From Pararge aegeria (lineage: Eukaryota; Arthropoda; Insecta; Lepidoptera; Nymphalidae), in NCBI RefSeq assembly GCF_905163445.1, contig NC_053195.1, forward strand, positions 2,532,501 to 2,596,500: a stretch of DNA of 64,000 nucleotides, read 5' to 3'. Position numbers and translations under genes: made by a program. Positions 32,812 to 44,525 of the stretch are shown here, one piece after another. The notes below the pieces were generated by a model. It saw only the letters and a list, made by a program, of their open reading frames with translations, ran no database searches and was not told the origin of the DNA. Positions within the stretch are counted from its first letter, which is position 1, and every line of letters starts with the position of its first letter.

Positions 32812-33221
32812 AAAATAGTAAGGAAGAGGACAGTTTCAAACTAAACACGACGCATAGTCACCCTACGTAAGTTTGCACGTTACGCCAAATCTAAACTATA
32901 TCGAAACAGCCTGGCCGTAATTCCTTCGGCAGCACGTGTTTTCCTTGGTGCAATTTGATGGGCGAAAAAAAAACAACAACACCCTTTGTCTAGGGGACAA
33001 AACTGGGATTAGCTTGTACAAACGCATTTATTCCGATGCATTGTATGGCATCGAAGAGTATTCCAAGCCTAATCTGACCCAAGACGATATAGACAACAAT
33101 CAGATAAAAAGTGGCTTTGACGTTACGTCAAAATAGCAGAACCTACATGTATAACTTTTTTTTTTTATAGTAATAATCGATGGACCTAGCATCTGCTACT
33201 CCTGTCCACCTGATGATGATA

Positions 33222-33443
33222 TAATAAAAAATAAATATAATAATAAATATACTACGACAATACACACATCGCCATCTAGTCCCAAAGTAAGTGTAGCTTG
33301 TGTCATGGGTATATAAATACTTATAATATATAGATAAACACCGAGACACTAAAAAACATTCATGTTCATCACACAAATATATTCTAGTTGTGGGAATCGA
33401 ACACACGGTCTTGGACTCAGCCCACTGCGCCAATCGGCCGTCA
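33222..33443 (-). mobile_element. SINE family A with internal deletions
   Basis: ACACATCGCCATCTAGTCCC tail, GTGGGAATCGAACACACGGT head, ending GGCCGTC. The anticodon-arm region is deleted. Confidence 0.8.
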
Positions 33444-34012
33444 AAAGTGGAAAACGATCGCCTGTAAACAGAGCTACACTTCGCAGGGTATGCAAAATAC
33501 ACGTCTTGCTACGTGCCGCGCTGCGTCCATCAACTGGAGGCAAAGGTTTCGTCCTTTAGATCCGAACACAGCAACGTTGCTTGGCGACAGAAATAAGCAT
33601 GGATGTAGTAGGTACTTCCCCGGACAAGCTCTGTCACAAAAAGTTCTAGTACGGCTAAGCTATTTATAGCGATTTTCCATCTCCCAGTGCTTGTTCTTTA
33701 CTTACGGGTAGCCTGGAAGTGAAACAAGACAATTTTTGGCCCAACTCTGTTATTGAACAAGGTACAAATTCAAATTGTACTTCAAGAGATTGCTTGCAGC
33801 AATAAGGCCGCGTTTGCATGTCTACATTGTTTACTGTATAATGTTTCTTTTTCTATATGTATGTTTACGTACAATAAAGTGTTTCTTCTTCTTCAAATTC
33901 AAAATTTATTTATTCATGTAGGCCTATCACAGGCACTTATTAGGCGTTTATACATATATATGTTTACATAATTGTAAGGGGATGGTGATAACTTCGTTCG
34001 CCAACTTAAACC

Positions 34013-34397
34013 TCTCTCTCTCTCTACGTCGTGTTCCTCATTGCTGAGGGTCGTGACCCCTTCCACTAACAACTTTTTGGACGATTTTGTGCCATTTGAC
34101 TCGGCTTTGAGCAACGTTTAAAGCCGTATGCACTTTGGTGTCGAGAACAGTGCGGATTTGATCCGACCAACGAATCGGGCTACGTCCTCGAGGTCTCTTT
34201 CCTTCCACTTTGCCAGTGACCACTATCTTTTCAAGATTGTCTCCATCTCTTCTGGCAATGTGACCGAAGTACTCGAGAATCCTCTTAAGACAGGTGGTTG
34301 ATAGCCTTCTTGTAATTTTAAGCTGTCTCAAAATCGATGCGTTGGTCCTGCGTGCCGTCCACGGGACTCGCAACATTCTCCTCCAGCACCACATCTC
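34013..34397 (-). mobile_element. RTE-like LINE, 5'-truncated, with 10-bp target duplication
   Basis: Flanked by AACTTAAACC at 34003-34012 and 34398-34407. On the minus strand it ends in an (AG)n tail (34013-34025) after the ORF stop. Length 385 bp. Confidence 0.85.
34038..34394 (-). pseudogene. RTE-like reverse transcriptase C-terminus
   Basis: 118 codons, open to the native stop: MWCWRRMLRVPWTARRTN, then EYFGHIARRDGDNLEKIVV, GKVEGKRPRGRSPIRW and a C-terminal tail. Intact but 5'-truncated, so not functional. Confidence 0.85.
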
Positions 34398-34669
34398 AAC
34401 TTAAACCTAAAGCGCACTTGATCCGCATTCTATATATTAAATTCTTAGTCTGGTACTAACCGGACTAAGGATATGCGTTGTTATTGAAATGTGATAATAT
34501 ATGTCATGATACGTAATTAAAAAGGAAATATTGCGGTGCAATACGAAATACCATAAAGCAAATGCGAGTGTTACGGCGCAGCGGTGGCATCGATCATTGG
34601 CCTTATAATCTGTTCACACAACCTAGCGATAATTTTTTTCAAATTTTAACTAATATTATAAAATGAGAA

Positions 34670-34850
34670 AGTGTACATCCCCTGAGGATACTCCGGTTTC
34701 AGAGCGAAACATGCATTGCCGAAGATCAGTTTGGTGTGAAGTATAAGGATTTAATAAATTATAAATTACACCATACAGATTCCCCTGCTTTTCGCGGGGT
34801 ATATATATAGCAAATTGAGCTTAATTTTCATAGTATTCATTGTCCTTCTT
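34670..34850 (+). repeat. Family H repeat
   Basis: CTGAGGATACTCCGGTTTCA, GAGCGAAAC, TACAGATTCCCCTGC and TTTTCGCGGGG. Confidence 0.65.
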
Positions 34851-34989
34851 TCACGACCGTAATAAGCAACCATTCAACTTGATTCTAGGCAAAGAGTTCG
34901 TTGACAGAGAGTATTAAAGGTTATCCCATTAAAACAATCCGTAATAAACTCTGACGAAGAACGCGGGTAACAACTATGGTCACCATAAC

Positions 34990-35241
34990 GCAGCACGGCT
35001 AGTATGGGCAGGAGACAATTATATCCTATTTAAATTTATCTTTTCCCACAGCTTTATCAACTTTCAGAGCACAAGTGGAAACAATATTCAAATAATATAT
35101 ATTAATAAACGGCGGTAAACTTCTCCTATGCCATGTTCCAGTGATTTAGCAGGTGGGCACGTTAATTGTATCCCCTGTTAGTAACAGGGGATACAATTAA
35201 CAGGGGATATAATTTTTATCTCCCGCCCGTGCTAGTCCTGC
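34990..35241. mobile_element. Family G MITE, copy 1
   Basis: Ends CAGCACGGCTAGTATGGGCA and (inverted) GCAGGACTAGCACGGGCGGG. Core blocks CTTTATCAACTTTCAGAGCA and AGTGATTTAGCAGGTGGGCA. 35162-35200 is a perfect 19-bp-arm palindrome with a 1-nt centre. Confidence 0.75.
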
Positions 35242-36360
35242 AGATCGTGTTATCTCCTCAGAATTGCATTATTTAACCCTAGTGCAGTAAACTGAACACA
35301 ATTTAAATATAATTGCCTTGAGGTACTATAATCGCATAGATTAAAGGGGGCCGCCGCTGCAGAGCAATAAAAAGTCACGGTGTATAATATCAACATAATC
35401 TATCCGGTAATAAAAAAAATAATTAAAAATCGGATCACCCAATGAAAAACTGTGCGTGAACATCAACGAAGCATACTCAATTTGTAACGATCATTATGCA
35501 ACACATACAGCCTCGTGTATCCAAGATGGCGGACGCAACTGTTCAAAGTTGATACAGCCTTCTAAATATTACGAGAGGCACGAGGTGTTTGCTGAATAAA
35601 TTGCGTTCGACGTTTATAGAATTTTCCCGGCAAGCCTGCGAGGAAAATAATATTTCACAAAGAGATCTTCGGTACGTTACTCTCTTTTTGAGCACGGGGA
35701 TAATAAATAATTAACTGCACCATTGTTAATGTATTTCAAAATCCACTACAAAGTATAATAAAAACATTTTTGTATGAATATTTCTGAGAAGAAACGAAGC
35801 AAGTTACGAAAGCCAGACTTGAAAATATTTTATCAACTAACAAGTTGATTATTTTTTATGCAGTCGGGTTTTCGAAACAAAAGCATATTGTTGTATATGT
35901 AGAGCCGTCTTGCACTTGTGGTAAAAGGGCCTCATTGATTTAGCGGTTAGGGCTACGGATGATAAGGGAATCGGGAATCGAACCCATACCCTTGTGCTGC
36001 TTTTTATCAAGACATTCGCAGTGCTACATTAACGTTGGCACATGCCTGACAGCTTATCATAGCGTTGATCTATGACAATAATAATAGAACACGGCTAGCC
36101 CTAATTCCGACCAGGGCTAGTTGAACCCTTAATCCCACTGCCTTGCGAGAAGCCAAGTTTAGCCCAACTGTGGGACGTAAGTAAGCAAATGAGGATACAG
36201 AAATGGACGTTATGAATCGAATGAAATTGGAAGAAATCGTACCTTGGTGTACCGTGGAAACAATCAGAGGGTGAATCGAATTTTATATTTGCATTTTGAT
36301 TGTAGGTAGTTATTCCCTTGAAAAAAAGGCCTTAACATTAAGGTCTTCGTATTAAAGTGA
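35242..36360. other. No gene seen
   Basis: 35520-35537 has CCAAGATGGCGGACGC, a YY1/Pho-like core. 35928-36005 has an inverted tRNA-like B box (GGGAATCGAACCC). The rest is unassigned. Confidence 0.45.
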
Positions 36361-36600
36361 AGCTGTCACTCATGTCACTCTTGTCGCCTGTCATTCAGTG
36401 ACAGTGCGTGCATTCTGCGTTAGCGGCGCCCGATAAAGTCGGTTTCGCGCCGAAATTCGAAAAAAGAACGCGTGAGAAAGCGCCCGCGGCCATCTCGAAT
36501 TTCGTTCAGAAATGAACAGTTCACGGAATGCTTTAGTCTTTTGAACGTTCTTATGTTTTTTTTTGGAGTATTTTAAATAAAATGCAGTCGACAACTAATG
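36361..36600. promoter_or_regulatory. CpG-rich, TGTCA-rich single-copy stretch, possible promoter
   Basis: Four TGTCA/TGACA motifs at 36366-36406 lead into TTCAGTGACAGTGCG (TCAGT initiator-like) and CpG-rich sequence (GCGGCGCCCGATAAAG, GAAAGCGCCCGCGG). A 67-codon minus frame here has no recognised domain. Confidence 0.3.
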
Positions 36601-37289
36601 ACTGTTATTTACGACAAGTAATGACTTATTTCTTTTTGAAACATAATTTCACTGGCGTACTTAATAGTCCTAGCACTACTACTTGATAACCTAGATGTTT
36701 TTTTTTTACTTAAAATTGTTTCAGTACTTAATTTTTCAAATTTAAATTCAACGGCGGATTAAATAGAAATACCGTTAAAGAGTATCTATAGTGAAAACCG
36801 ACCTTTAGTAGTACTTCTCCGGACGACTCTGTCACAAAAAGCGCTTCTACTAGTTAATTCTTGTGCATCTTTTGCTATCGATGTTGCCTGTTACTAAAAG
36901 CTCCCCAGGAAGCCAAGGTATCGTTATTCCGCCGTATGATGTGCTCCAAACATAGGATCAGGCGTCTGTTCTGGCGACTAGCATTATAATAAGGGGCATT
37001 ATAATATAGCTCTGGTATGTGGCAACACATTAAAACGGTAGATAAAACATATCGGTCCATTCAGACGTGACCTTCGGGAAATTTTAACATATTTTATCTA
37101 TAATACTATATTCGACTAATAAATAATCGGCAATTTTCCCACGTTTGAATATATAAAACTGATTAGTAATGTAAAGCGAGGCGACAAGGACGCGCCAGCG
37201 ATAGGGTTGTCAGGCATATACTTTTTACTATATTTTGTTTAACCGGTACCCGAGGTACTGGAATGGCATCTGGTACTCAGGGAGGCGTA

Positions 37290-37420
37290 TACCTATAAAA
37301 CACCTACGCCTCCGGTTGGGCGGTACGTTGCAGAACGTATTACTTGCATGCCCTGCTTAGTATTGTCCTGATTATAGGCTATGGTTTTCCTCTTACCATC
37401 ATACCATCACGGGGCCCTTA
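37290..37420. repeat. Family C repeat, 3' part (degenerate)
   Basis: CCTACGCCTCCGGTTGG to TAGGCTATGGTTTTCC and TTACCATC. Confidence 0.5.
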
Positions 37421-37423
37421 AAA

Positions 37424-37790
37424 TTCAAATTCAAAAATTCTTTATTCATGTAGGCCTATTACAGGCACTTGTGAAGATTTCATACACATATTTTTACATA
37501 ATTGTATGGGGATGGTGATAACTTCGTTCGCCAATGATAAACGACTAAGACACCGGGAGGTATCTTTGCATCGTTCGAGTCCATGTAGGACTGAGGTGCA
37601 TCGATAATGCAGTCGTATTTATATCAAAATACCCACCAACTCAATGTCATGATCATAAATATCTGGCAAATATGAAGTTATAGTTATCAAAAGTTTAATT
37701 ATTTACCCACTTTATAAATTTACTGTAACACCAACTTAAACCTAAAGCTACGAGGGGTTCTAAACGCGCCTTGTGCTTGGTGTGTCAATT
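37424..37790 (-). mobile_element. Jockey-like LINE 3'-UTR (family E) containing the 196-bp mini-element
   Basis: Left part 37424-37534 (TTCATGTAGGCCTATTACAG, AACTTCGTTCGCCAA). Right part resumes at 37731 with CCAACTTAAACCTAAAGCTA. Removing the insert and one CCAA restores the family E order seen at 49.1 kb. Confidence 0.8.
37535..37730 (+). mobile_element. 196-bp TG...CA mini-element with CCAA duplication, copy 2
   Basis: Same ends and exact same length as 16257-16452; CCAA at 37531-37534 and 37731-37734. The empty site is inferred from other family E copies. Confidence 0.87.
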
Positions 37791-38454
37791 ATAACTACAA
37801 AAACAAAGTCCAATTTCCTCTGCTAATATTTGTATTAAAAATTAAAACCTGTGTTAATATTTGTTACAAAAGGAACGTAAAAATCGGTTTAAAATATTTC
37901 ACATGTACAGTTATAAATGCAATGTAGCTGTAAATACATAGTAAAAATCACAGTTATCTCACAGTTTTGTAGTCCTCAATAACATCGACAGCCCTAGTAT
38001 TCGGCCGACGAGCATGGCGACAATTAATTTAGCATATTAACGAGCACCGGAAGACAATATCTAGCCTAAAATACTGTGGGCTCCGCAATCTTAGCCGTGT
38101 AATCCACTGACATTTATTTCCAGCCGGCTAAAGATAAAAAACAAAAGTGAAAACCCCATTTTATTCCGGCTATTCTTTTAATTTTTAATTTGTGTCGGTT
38201 TTGCGGCAGTTTTTTTAATTGGAACTGGAAATTTAAAAAGAGTATATTCGACTGCAAAACTCTGAACTCGTTTTCATATTTCAAAATGGTGCCATAGAGC
38301 CACCCTAATGATTTTTTTTCAAAAACCTAGAATCAGTGTCATTAAATTAACCTAAGGATTCTAACGACACTTATCAGACATGCAAATCTGTTAAGTCAGG
38401 CTAATAAACTCAGTTACATACATACATTAGTACTTGACATATATATATGTATAC

Positions 38455-38625
38455 GTAGTAAATTTTCTCAGAAATGTCGGTTACCTCACGATGATTTCGT
38501 TAACCGTCGTAGCTAGTGATATGTAAACGCACATAAGTTAGAAAAGTTAGAGGTTTTTGCTGGGATTCGAACTCGGACCCCCGAAAGTGAAGTCGAGCTC
38601 CTGCCCACTGCGCCACCACCGTTTT
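38455..38625 (-). mobile_element. SINE family B, head end
   Basis: Inverted head GCTGGGATTCGAACTCGGAC and CCTGCCCACTGCGCCACCAC, with AACGCACATAAGTTAGAAAA. Confidence 0.75.
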
Positions 38626-38784
38626 AACTCTCCTTATTGTTTTTAATCATTAAACGCCAACGAGTTGACAACTAAAGTTTCAACGAGGGTGGGGCACATA
38701 GCACCGTAGCGTCAACTCAACCACATGACCTACACTGCTGAAAAACGATGTTTTATAGGAATTCCACAAGCTACGGCAAGTATT

Positions 38785-38905
38785 ATTCGAATTCCTTAAA
38801 TTAAAAACGCACATAACTCCGAATAGTAGGGGCCGCGTGCTGATCAAATAAAACTCGGTCTCCCGAAAGGAAGGCTGAAGTATTAACCAATAGGCTATAA
38901 ACGCT
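38785..38905 (-). mobile_element. SINE family B, degenerate
   Basis: AAAACGCACATAACTCCGAA and a decayed head (AAACTCGGTCTCCCGAAAG). Confidence 0.5.
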
Positions 38906-39167
38906 TCTGACGTAACGTCGACGCCATATACAAGGATCACCTGTACTTACTTTAAAAGAAAGGTCAATTATTTCCCTTCCACCTGGTAGTCCATGCCTTG
39001 TGGCAATTAGTGTTACACCATGTTTGGATGTTGGATTTATTTATAAAGTTAGTACTTCAGTATTTTTTTTTATATATACCTTTTTTTCAACATGACACCT
39101 GTTTCAGGCATGCTCAATTAATTTCTTATCTTAGTTATTCATCAGACTAATTAATAATTCAATAATA

Positions 39168-39410
39168 ATAATAGAAGGGCTTAGGCCGTAGTCCACCACG
39201 CTGGTTCAGTGCGGATTGGTGAACTTCACACGCCTTTTTGAGAACATTATGGAGAACTCTCTGGCATGCAGGTTTCCTCGCGATGTTTTGCTTCACTGTT
39301 AAAAGTTAAAACACACATAACTCAGAAAAGTTAGAGGTGCTGTGAATCGAGCTTGTTGTCACCCGTAAGTGCAGCCGAACTCCTAATCACTGAGCAATCA
39401 CCGCTTCTTA
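39168..39410 (-). mobile_element. SINE family B
   Basis: GCTTAGGCCGTAGTCCACCA, CTCTGGCATGCAGGTTTCCT, AACACACATAACTCAGAAAA and a decayed head. Confidence 0.7.
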
Positions 39411-39479
39411 ATTATTCTTTACTTTCTTGTTAATATTAGTCGGTTATGGAACAAAAACTATATATTTTTTTTGTTTTTA

Positions 39480-39700
39480 TTGAGTGATATTGTAATCCAG
39501 TGACTGGAGACGGCAGATGCAGTTGTCACCATCCCTCTTCAGTCAGGTCTTTTATGCAGCGCTTATGGAATATATCGGAGAATGGGCAGTATACTGTGAT
39601 CACCTACCCCTCTGACCAGTGTGGTTATTAAGGGGCCAAACCCACCGTTGGTAGAGGCCTTAATTCCAGCAATGGACTCCATAGGCTATTGATGATGACG
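39480..39700 (+). repeat. Family I repeat
   Basis: CCAGTGACTGGAGACGGCAG to AGCAATGGACTCCATAGGCT. An inverted relative is at 60.6-60.8 kb and scraps at 23.40 and 24.28 kb. Confidence 0.55.
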
Positions 39701-40129
39701 ACTATACAATGGCTAAACCCTATGATTAATGGCTTTGAATAAATGAGGTCTGACTCTCTTTAAAAAAGTAATATGGCCGAAGTAAGCCAATAATGATTTG
39801 CTATTCTTTAAGCACGGCCAGATGCCGTAACGGGTTGATAGATTTTGATAAATGGGTGACGTTAGCCATTTGTCTTACTGGTGGGTGTGGTATCGGGTGG
39901 GTGATTTCACAAATATGGCGGCAGAAAAAAATCACTAAAATGGTATGCGCTGCGTAATACCAGAGAGAACCGTAAGGAATATTAACTGTGTCTTTACTTT
40001 TGTACGTAACAACAATTTTATTAAGAAATTCATTAATATTGTACCCTCGTTGAAATAAATGTTTGATCACATCTGAACTCAATTTCAAAAACATGTCAAT
40101 CTCACAAATAATAAGTAAAATTATTATAG

Positions 40130-40393
40130 TACTACAATACACACATCGGCACCTAGCACAAAAGTAAGCGTAGCTTGTGTTATGGATATTAAGCTGACTG
40201 ATGACTATTTATCTGAATAATATACATAAATACTTACTACATACAAATAAACACCCAGACACTAAAAAACATTCATGTTCATCAAACAAAGGAGGATTTC
40301 AGGTGTAGGAATCAAACCCCACTCAACTCAATCGTACAAGGCTGTCCTTGTGCTCAGAAAGTAGGGTCGCTGCCCACTGCACCAATCGTCCAT
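40130..40393 (-). mobile_element. SINE family A
   Basis: ACACACATCGGCACCTAGC tail, CACCCAGACACTAAAAAAC, then head remnants (AAAGTAGGGTCGCTGCCCAC). It has a small insertion in the B-box region. Confidence 0.75.
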
Positions 40394-42341
40394 AAATATG
40401 AGCTTATCTAGGAAATTTGAAATCACACATAGATACGTAATATTTGGCTTATTTGTACGTATACATTTATTGTTTACACGAGCCCCGAATCTAGTCAACT
40501 AGTTTGCAGTAATAACGTTTAGTAAATCGTATATAAACGCGTAAATAGGGTCCAGGCAAGGGTCACAAATGCTTCGGCCGGGCTCATAACATTGTCGCCG
40601 CTACGTGACACGTGTCCTAACGATCCCTATGTTGGACTTCAAATAGAAGATTACGTTCAATTTTACGGGTAATACGTTATTCTCGTTTTCATGCGGATTT
40701 TCTATACAGTTCATTCAAGTTCGTACAATCAATGTACCTACTATATTTTGTAACTGACTTTAAAAAGGAGCACCAGCCGGGTGTTCTTTTAACTTCTTAG
40801 CACCAATAATTTGGTGCTCTTATATTTGTTCAATCACCCAACGTCTTTATGCAATAATATAATAAGTGTAAATACTACATTATTCTTTAGTTCAGTATTT
40901 TTACAGAAACTCACTCATTCTGTACTCGAAATTCAAGTCACGTATAGACAATAGGTGCGAATCGAATAGCTGGAGGTTTTAATCTTAGCGGAATGTCGGA
41001 AGCCCATAACGCCGCCATTTTGAGTTATGGACCAATAAACACGACGGATTTGAATATAACGCGACCAGACGGCGACTATCACATCTCTTTGTTGGCAAAG
41101 GGTACCGCTTCAGAGAAAAAGACTAAAGAATCGCTAGAGGATCCTTAATATAGGGTAAAATTTTGGAAAGGGATTGTCAGTCTGAAACTTAAGCCTTAAC
41201 AGTGGGTTATTCGGATTAAGAACGTGATTTTATTTGAATTTTAGTTTTAAAAATTCAAATAAAATCACACTCTAGGTATTATGTCAGTAATTTTCAGTTG
41301 CGAGTCTCTCTGCAAGACTTGTTTATGTCATCGTGTTCTTGGATGACAATTACCTATCTACTCACAGACAACTCTTCTTACTGAAATAATAGTCCAGCCT
41401 AAAATAATAAATATAAATAAATAATAAATAAATACCAGTCATAGAATATCATATCATTAAGTAAATTATATTTTAAACAAAAAGTTTCGGTATCGTATAA
41501 TACAAATAATGCTTTCGATTAACAATTTCGCATTCTCATTAGGTGTGGAATATGGATATATCCGTTTTTTTCCCCCACTGTGTGATTAAATTGGTTACAA
41601 TCAATAATCTTATTTATGGAGAAAAATAAGAAATGACAATTAAACCTTTAAATTATTACAGCAAGCTTAAAAGTGAAATCAAAGTACACAAAAAAAAAAC
41701 TGCAATAAATAAAAGAAAAGAAAAATAATGATAACTAAGTAAGTAGCAATGAAACAAATATAAATTACAAGAATTAATGATTTGCGACTCAATGATCTCT
41801 TTTAAAATCTCACCCTGTATAACCCAGCTCATAACTGTCGAAGCGTGTTGAATTACTGACTATTGGAAGAAAATAACCGTTCTATTGACTTTTTTTTCGC
41901 AATGTTGGATAAGGTTAATATGTTCAGGTGCTAGAAAAAAGGTTTGCACGGTCTTTATTGGAGTTAAGCCGGTTGAATTATTGATTCCCTGTTGCTAATT
42001 GCGGTGTTAGAAATTTAAAATTGCTGCGTAATCGACGAGTACCTCATTATAACTCTTAAGAATAACTTTATAGAATCAATTTCATAATGCTGTGTTTTTT
42101 TTTTTTTTTTTTAATTTCTCGTTTATATAACCGACTTCCTTATATAGATTGTATAAATCCATCGATGTTTTTGTTTAAGTGATGTTAATACGTACATATA
42201 TAAGAAACCCCATATTCATATCTTATAGCGTTTAATCGGTTAAGTATCACTAATTGCAGCATAACTCATAATAAACTCAAACATCAATCTATCTGAACTT
42301 ATAGCACATAACTTCTTCAATCGCATTCTACAGCCATTTTT
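40394..42341. other. No gene seen
   Basis: 40540-40640 and 40980-41110 are CpG-bearing single-copy stretches (GCCGGGCTCATAAC, GCGACCAGACGGCGAC). 41012-41023 has GCCGCCATTTTG (YY1/Pho-like). 41224-41268 is a perfect hairpin (separate entry). 41395-41450 is an AATAAATA run. The rest is AT-rich. Confidence 0.45.
41224..41268. repeat. Perfect 19-bp inverted repeat
   Basis: GTGATTTTATTTGAATTTT at 41224-41242 and its exact complement at 41250-41268; 7-nt loop. Confidence 0.9.
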
Positions 42342-42719
42342 ATGACCTTCCTTTTTTACCTGTGTTCCTGTCATTTTGAATTCCTACTCAAACTTATGTC
42401 GTCCATAGATTATAACCAGTCTGAACGACGATACCTTTTTTCTTTAACCGAACGGACACATAAAGGCAGATTTGCTAAAATATTATATATGTATACATTG
42501 TTACTTAACATGCATACGAAAAATTTTAATTCAAATTTTGAGTATTTTTTTTTTATAATTTTTAAGATTTTATCTATAATATTTTGTGTAGCTACTGTAT
42601 ATTTGGTTCTGCAAACATTTAGTGAAGATTATATATGCAGATCGGTCGAGCTCTTTGTATGTTTTAAAAAAATTACGCTCATTAAAATGTTTAATTATTT
42701 TCTTGAATCCTCCAGCTAA
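42342..42719 (+). other. Unrecognised 125-codon open frame with hydrophobic segment
   Basis: The longest orphan frame in the right half. It has a Phe/Ile-rich membrane-like stretch (YFFFIIFKILSIIFCVATVY). AT-rich composition makes chance openness likely; no homology recognised and no splice context. Confidence 0.15.
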
Positions 42720-43054
42720 ATGTTTTGGACATGTAAACAGTTAAGAAGTTTTTGCCCTATTCCAAAATTTTCCTCTTAAGGAGGTGCCATAGGTATAAGT
42801 TTGTTACCACATGAACAGAATGACAAAAGTTAGATTGTAACATTGATCTCGAATGTTGTAAGATAAATCTTATCACAGAATCGTTTAGTTACATTAAATG
42901 ATCACGTGTACTACATATTTTCTACCGCTGGGTATACGCCTCTTCACCTATAGTATACATGGTTTCATGCATAAACCCGTGGCGTTAATCTAGTGCAATT
43001 TGGCGGGTTTGTACAATTATTTACATGGTGTTGATTATAACCGGGTCCGAAGTT

Positions 43055-43215
43055 TTAAAGTGCTCTCTGAAGTGGACACCGCTAAATTCTCAAGTCCGGC
43101 TGGTAGTAAAAAAAAAAAAAAACCCACCTTTCACTTTTCCCACTTTTCACTTTTCGATCCCAAAATCGAACCCAAGACATCGTGATCCGCAGTTGAATAC
43201 ACGTACTACTGGCCA
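43055..43215. mobile_element. tRNA-like SINE fragment
   Basis: AAGTCCGGCTGGTAGTAAAA, an A-run, then ATCCCAAAATCGAACCCAAG, as in 15.1-15.2 kb. Confidence 0.5.
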
Positions 43216-43235
43216 ATTGAAACACATCTTCGATT

Positions 43236-43268
43236 TGATTTACTAAAGTACCCTACTTTAGTAAATCA
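43236..43268. repeat. Perfect 15-bp inverted repeat
   Basis: TGATTTACTAAAGTA, loop CCC, exact complement. Confidence 0.9.
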
Positions 43269-44214
43269 GTTCTAAGATACAGTCCAACCTTCAAGTACAA
43301 TAAATTGCTTAAATATTTTACGCATCACATTTTCCCCCCAACAAGGAGATAAAAGTACTAAATCTTTTTGTTGTTGTTTTTCTGACAAAAGGTTTGTCTA
43401 GACTTAAACTTTGGGTAAAATTTACCGCGATATCTTTCACTTTGAGATATTATGTTATTCGGATATTATGATACACGGAGTTATAACTAGTTAAAGTTTT
43501 TGGAAGAATTCACATTTAATTAATGATTAGATTTAAAAAAATTATTAAAATAATATTTCATCACAGCAGTTAATGACATTGTTTCGGTGGGTAGTCTTGC
43601 ACTGAGTGAGACTCAGACTGCGCAAAGATAACTACTCCCAGTAGAGCTTGATTGTCTCGTATTGTTTCTGTAGACATAACTTTATCGTAGTGCGTATGAT
43701 AGCTCTACTCTTTTTCGGAATTCCTCATTACGGGTTAAAAGATTATGTAAAAGTTCTACGTTTTTCACAGTAAAAAACATTAAACTCTGCGGTTAGCTTC
43801 GTAAAAAAATAAAAACCTTCGGTTTGTATTATTGGTATATGTAGTGGACAACCGCTATTTAATAAACTTACACACATAGACTCAAAATTGAGTCAAACAA
43901 ACCTATTGTCTGCACAGTCCCTTCTGAACCCTTCTACCTAATGTCTGGGTCTGCTCGCCCTTCAATAGCTTTTATGGCCTTAATCCCCCTCTAATAGTGC
44001 TTATAACGACTTATGTCTTTCGAACAATTGCAAATTGCCATGCGCCGCTCGCAATGAATTTAAATAGAGCAATATCTAAGCACATAACTTTTATTTTTGA
44101 CGTTTCGAACGTGCCTGAGTATGCAGTTGCGGTATTTTCCTCAAGAGGATTACTGCTATAGCATTTTAATATTGTACACGAAATCTGCAGACGTGATTGT
44201 TGTGAAGTTTATTT
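43269..44214. other. No gene seen
   Basis: Unassigned AT-rich sequence. Confidence 0.5.
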
Positions 44215-44525
44215 TTCAACGTAGTGACGTTCACTGCTGGACATAGGTTTTTTGTACAGAGTTCCAATAACTACGGACGTGGCCGTTTCCAGCGGATCCC
44301 AGTGACTCGCTTAATTTCGTCCGTCCATTTCGTTGGGATCGATCAACACTGTATTTTCCAGTGCGGGGTCGCCATTACAGGACCTTGGGACCACAATGTA
44401 CATCGATCCTCCCGAGCTCGTTTAGCTATGTCGTAACAATAGTTCTTCTGCGGATCTCCTCATTTCTGATTTGATCACGTAGCATAGCTCTCTCGATAGT
44501 CCGCCGCTACTCTTTCCTTTTTTTT
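44215..44525 (-). pseudogene. LINE reverse transcriptase C-terminal fragment
   Basis: GACGTTCACTGCTGGACATA, CAGCGGATCCCAGTGACTCG and GATCACGTAGCATAGCTCTC match the 21.27-21.6 kb copy with many changes. Confidence 0.65.

Larger units (their letters stand above)
33890..34430 (-). mobile_element. Jockey-like LINE 3'-UTR (family E), split by an RTE insertion
   Basis: Left part 33890-34012 (TTCAAAATTTATTTATTCATG, AACTTCGTTCGCC). Right part from 34398 (AACTTAAACCTAAAGCGC). The gap is the RTE insertion at 34013-34397. Confidence 0.8.

Noticed and set aside
33575..33600. Second X-box-like site (GTTGCTTGGCGACAG)
   Set aside because: It lies within a family C tail and is only a partial match.
38560..38620. 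tRNA gene suggested by a B-box-like GATTCGAACTC
   Set aside because: It is the inverted head of a SINE; flanks match other family B copies and no acceptor stem forms.
42342..42719. Chemoreceptor-like membrane protein
   Set aside because: One hydrophobic run in AT-rich sequence is expected by chance; no family motif, splice sites or neighbours support it.
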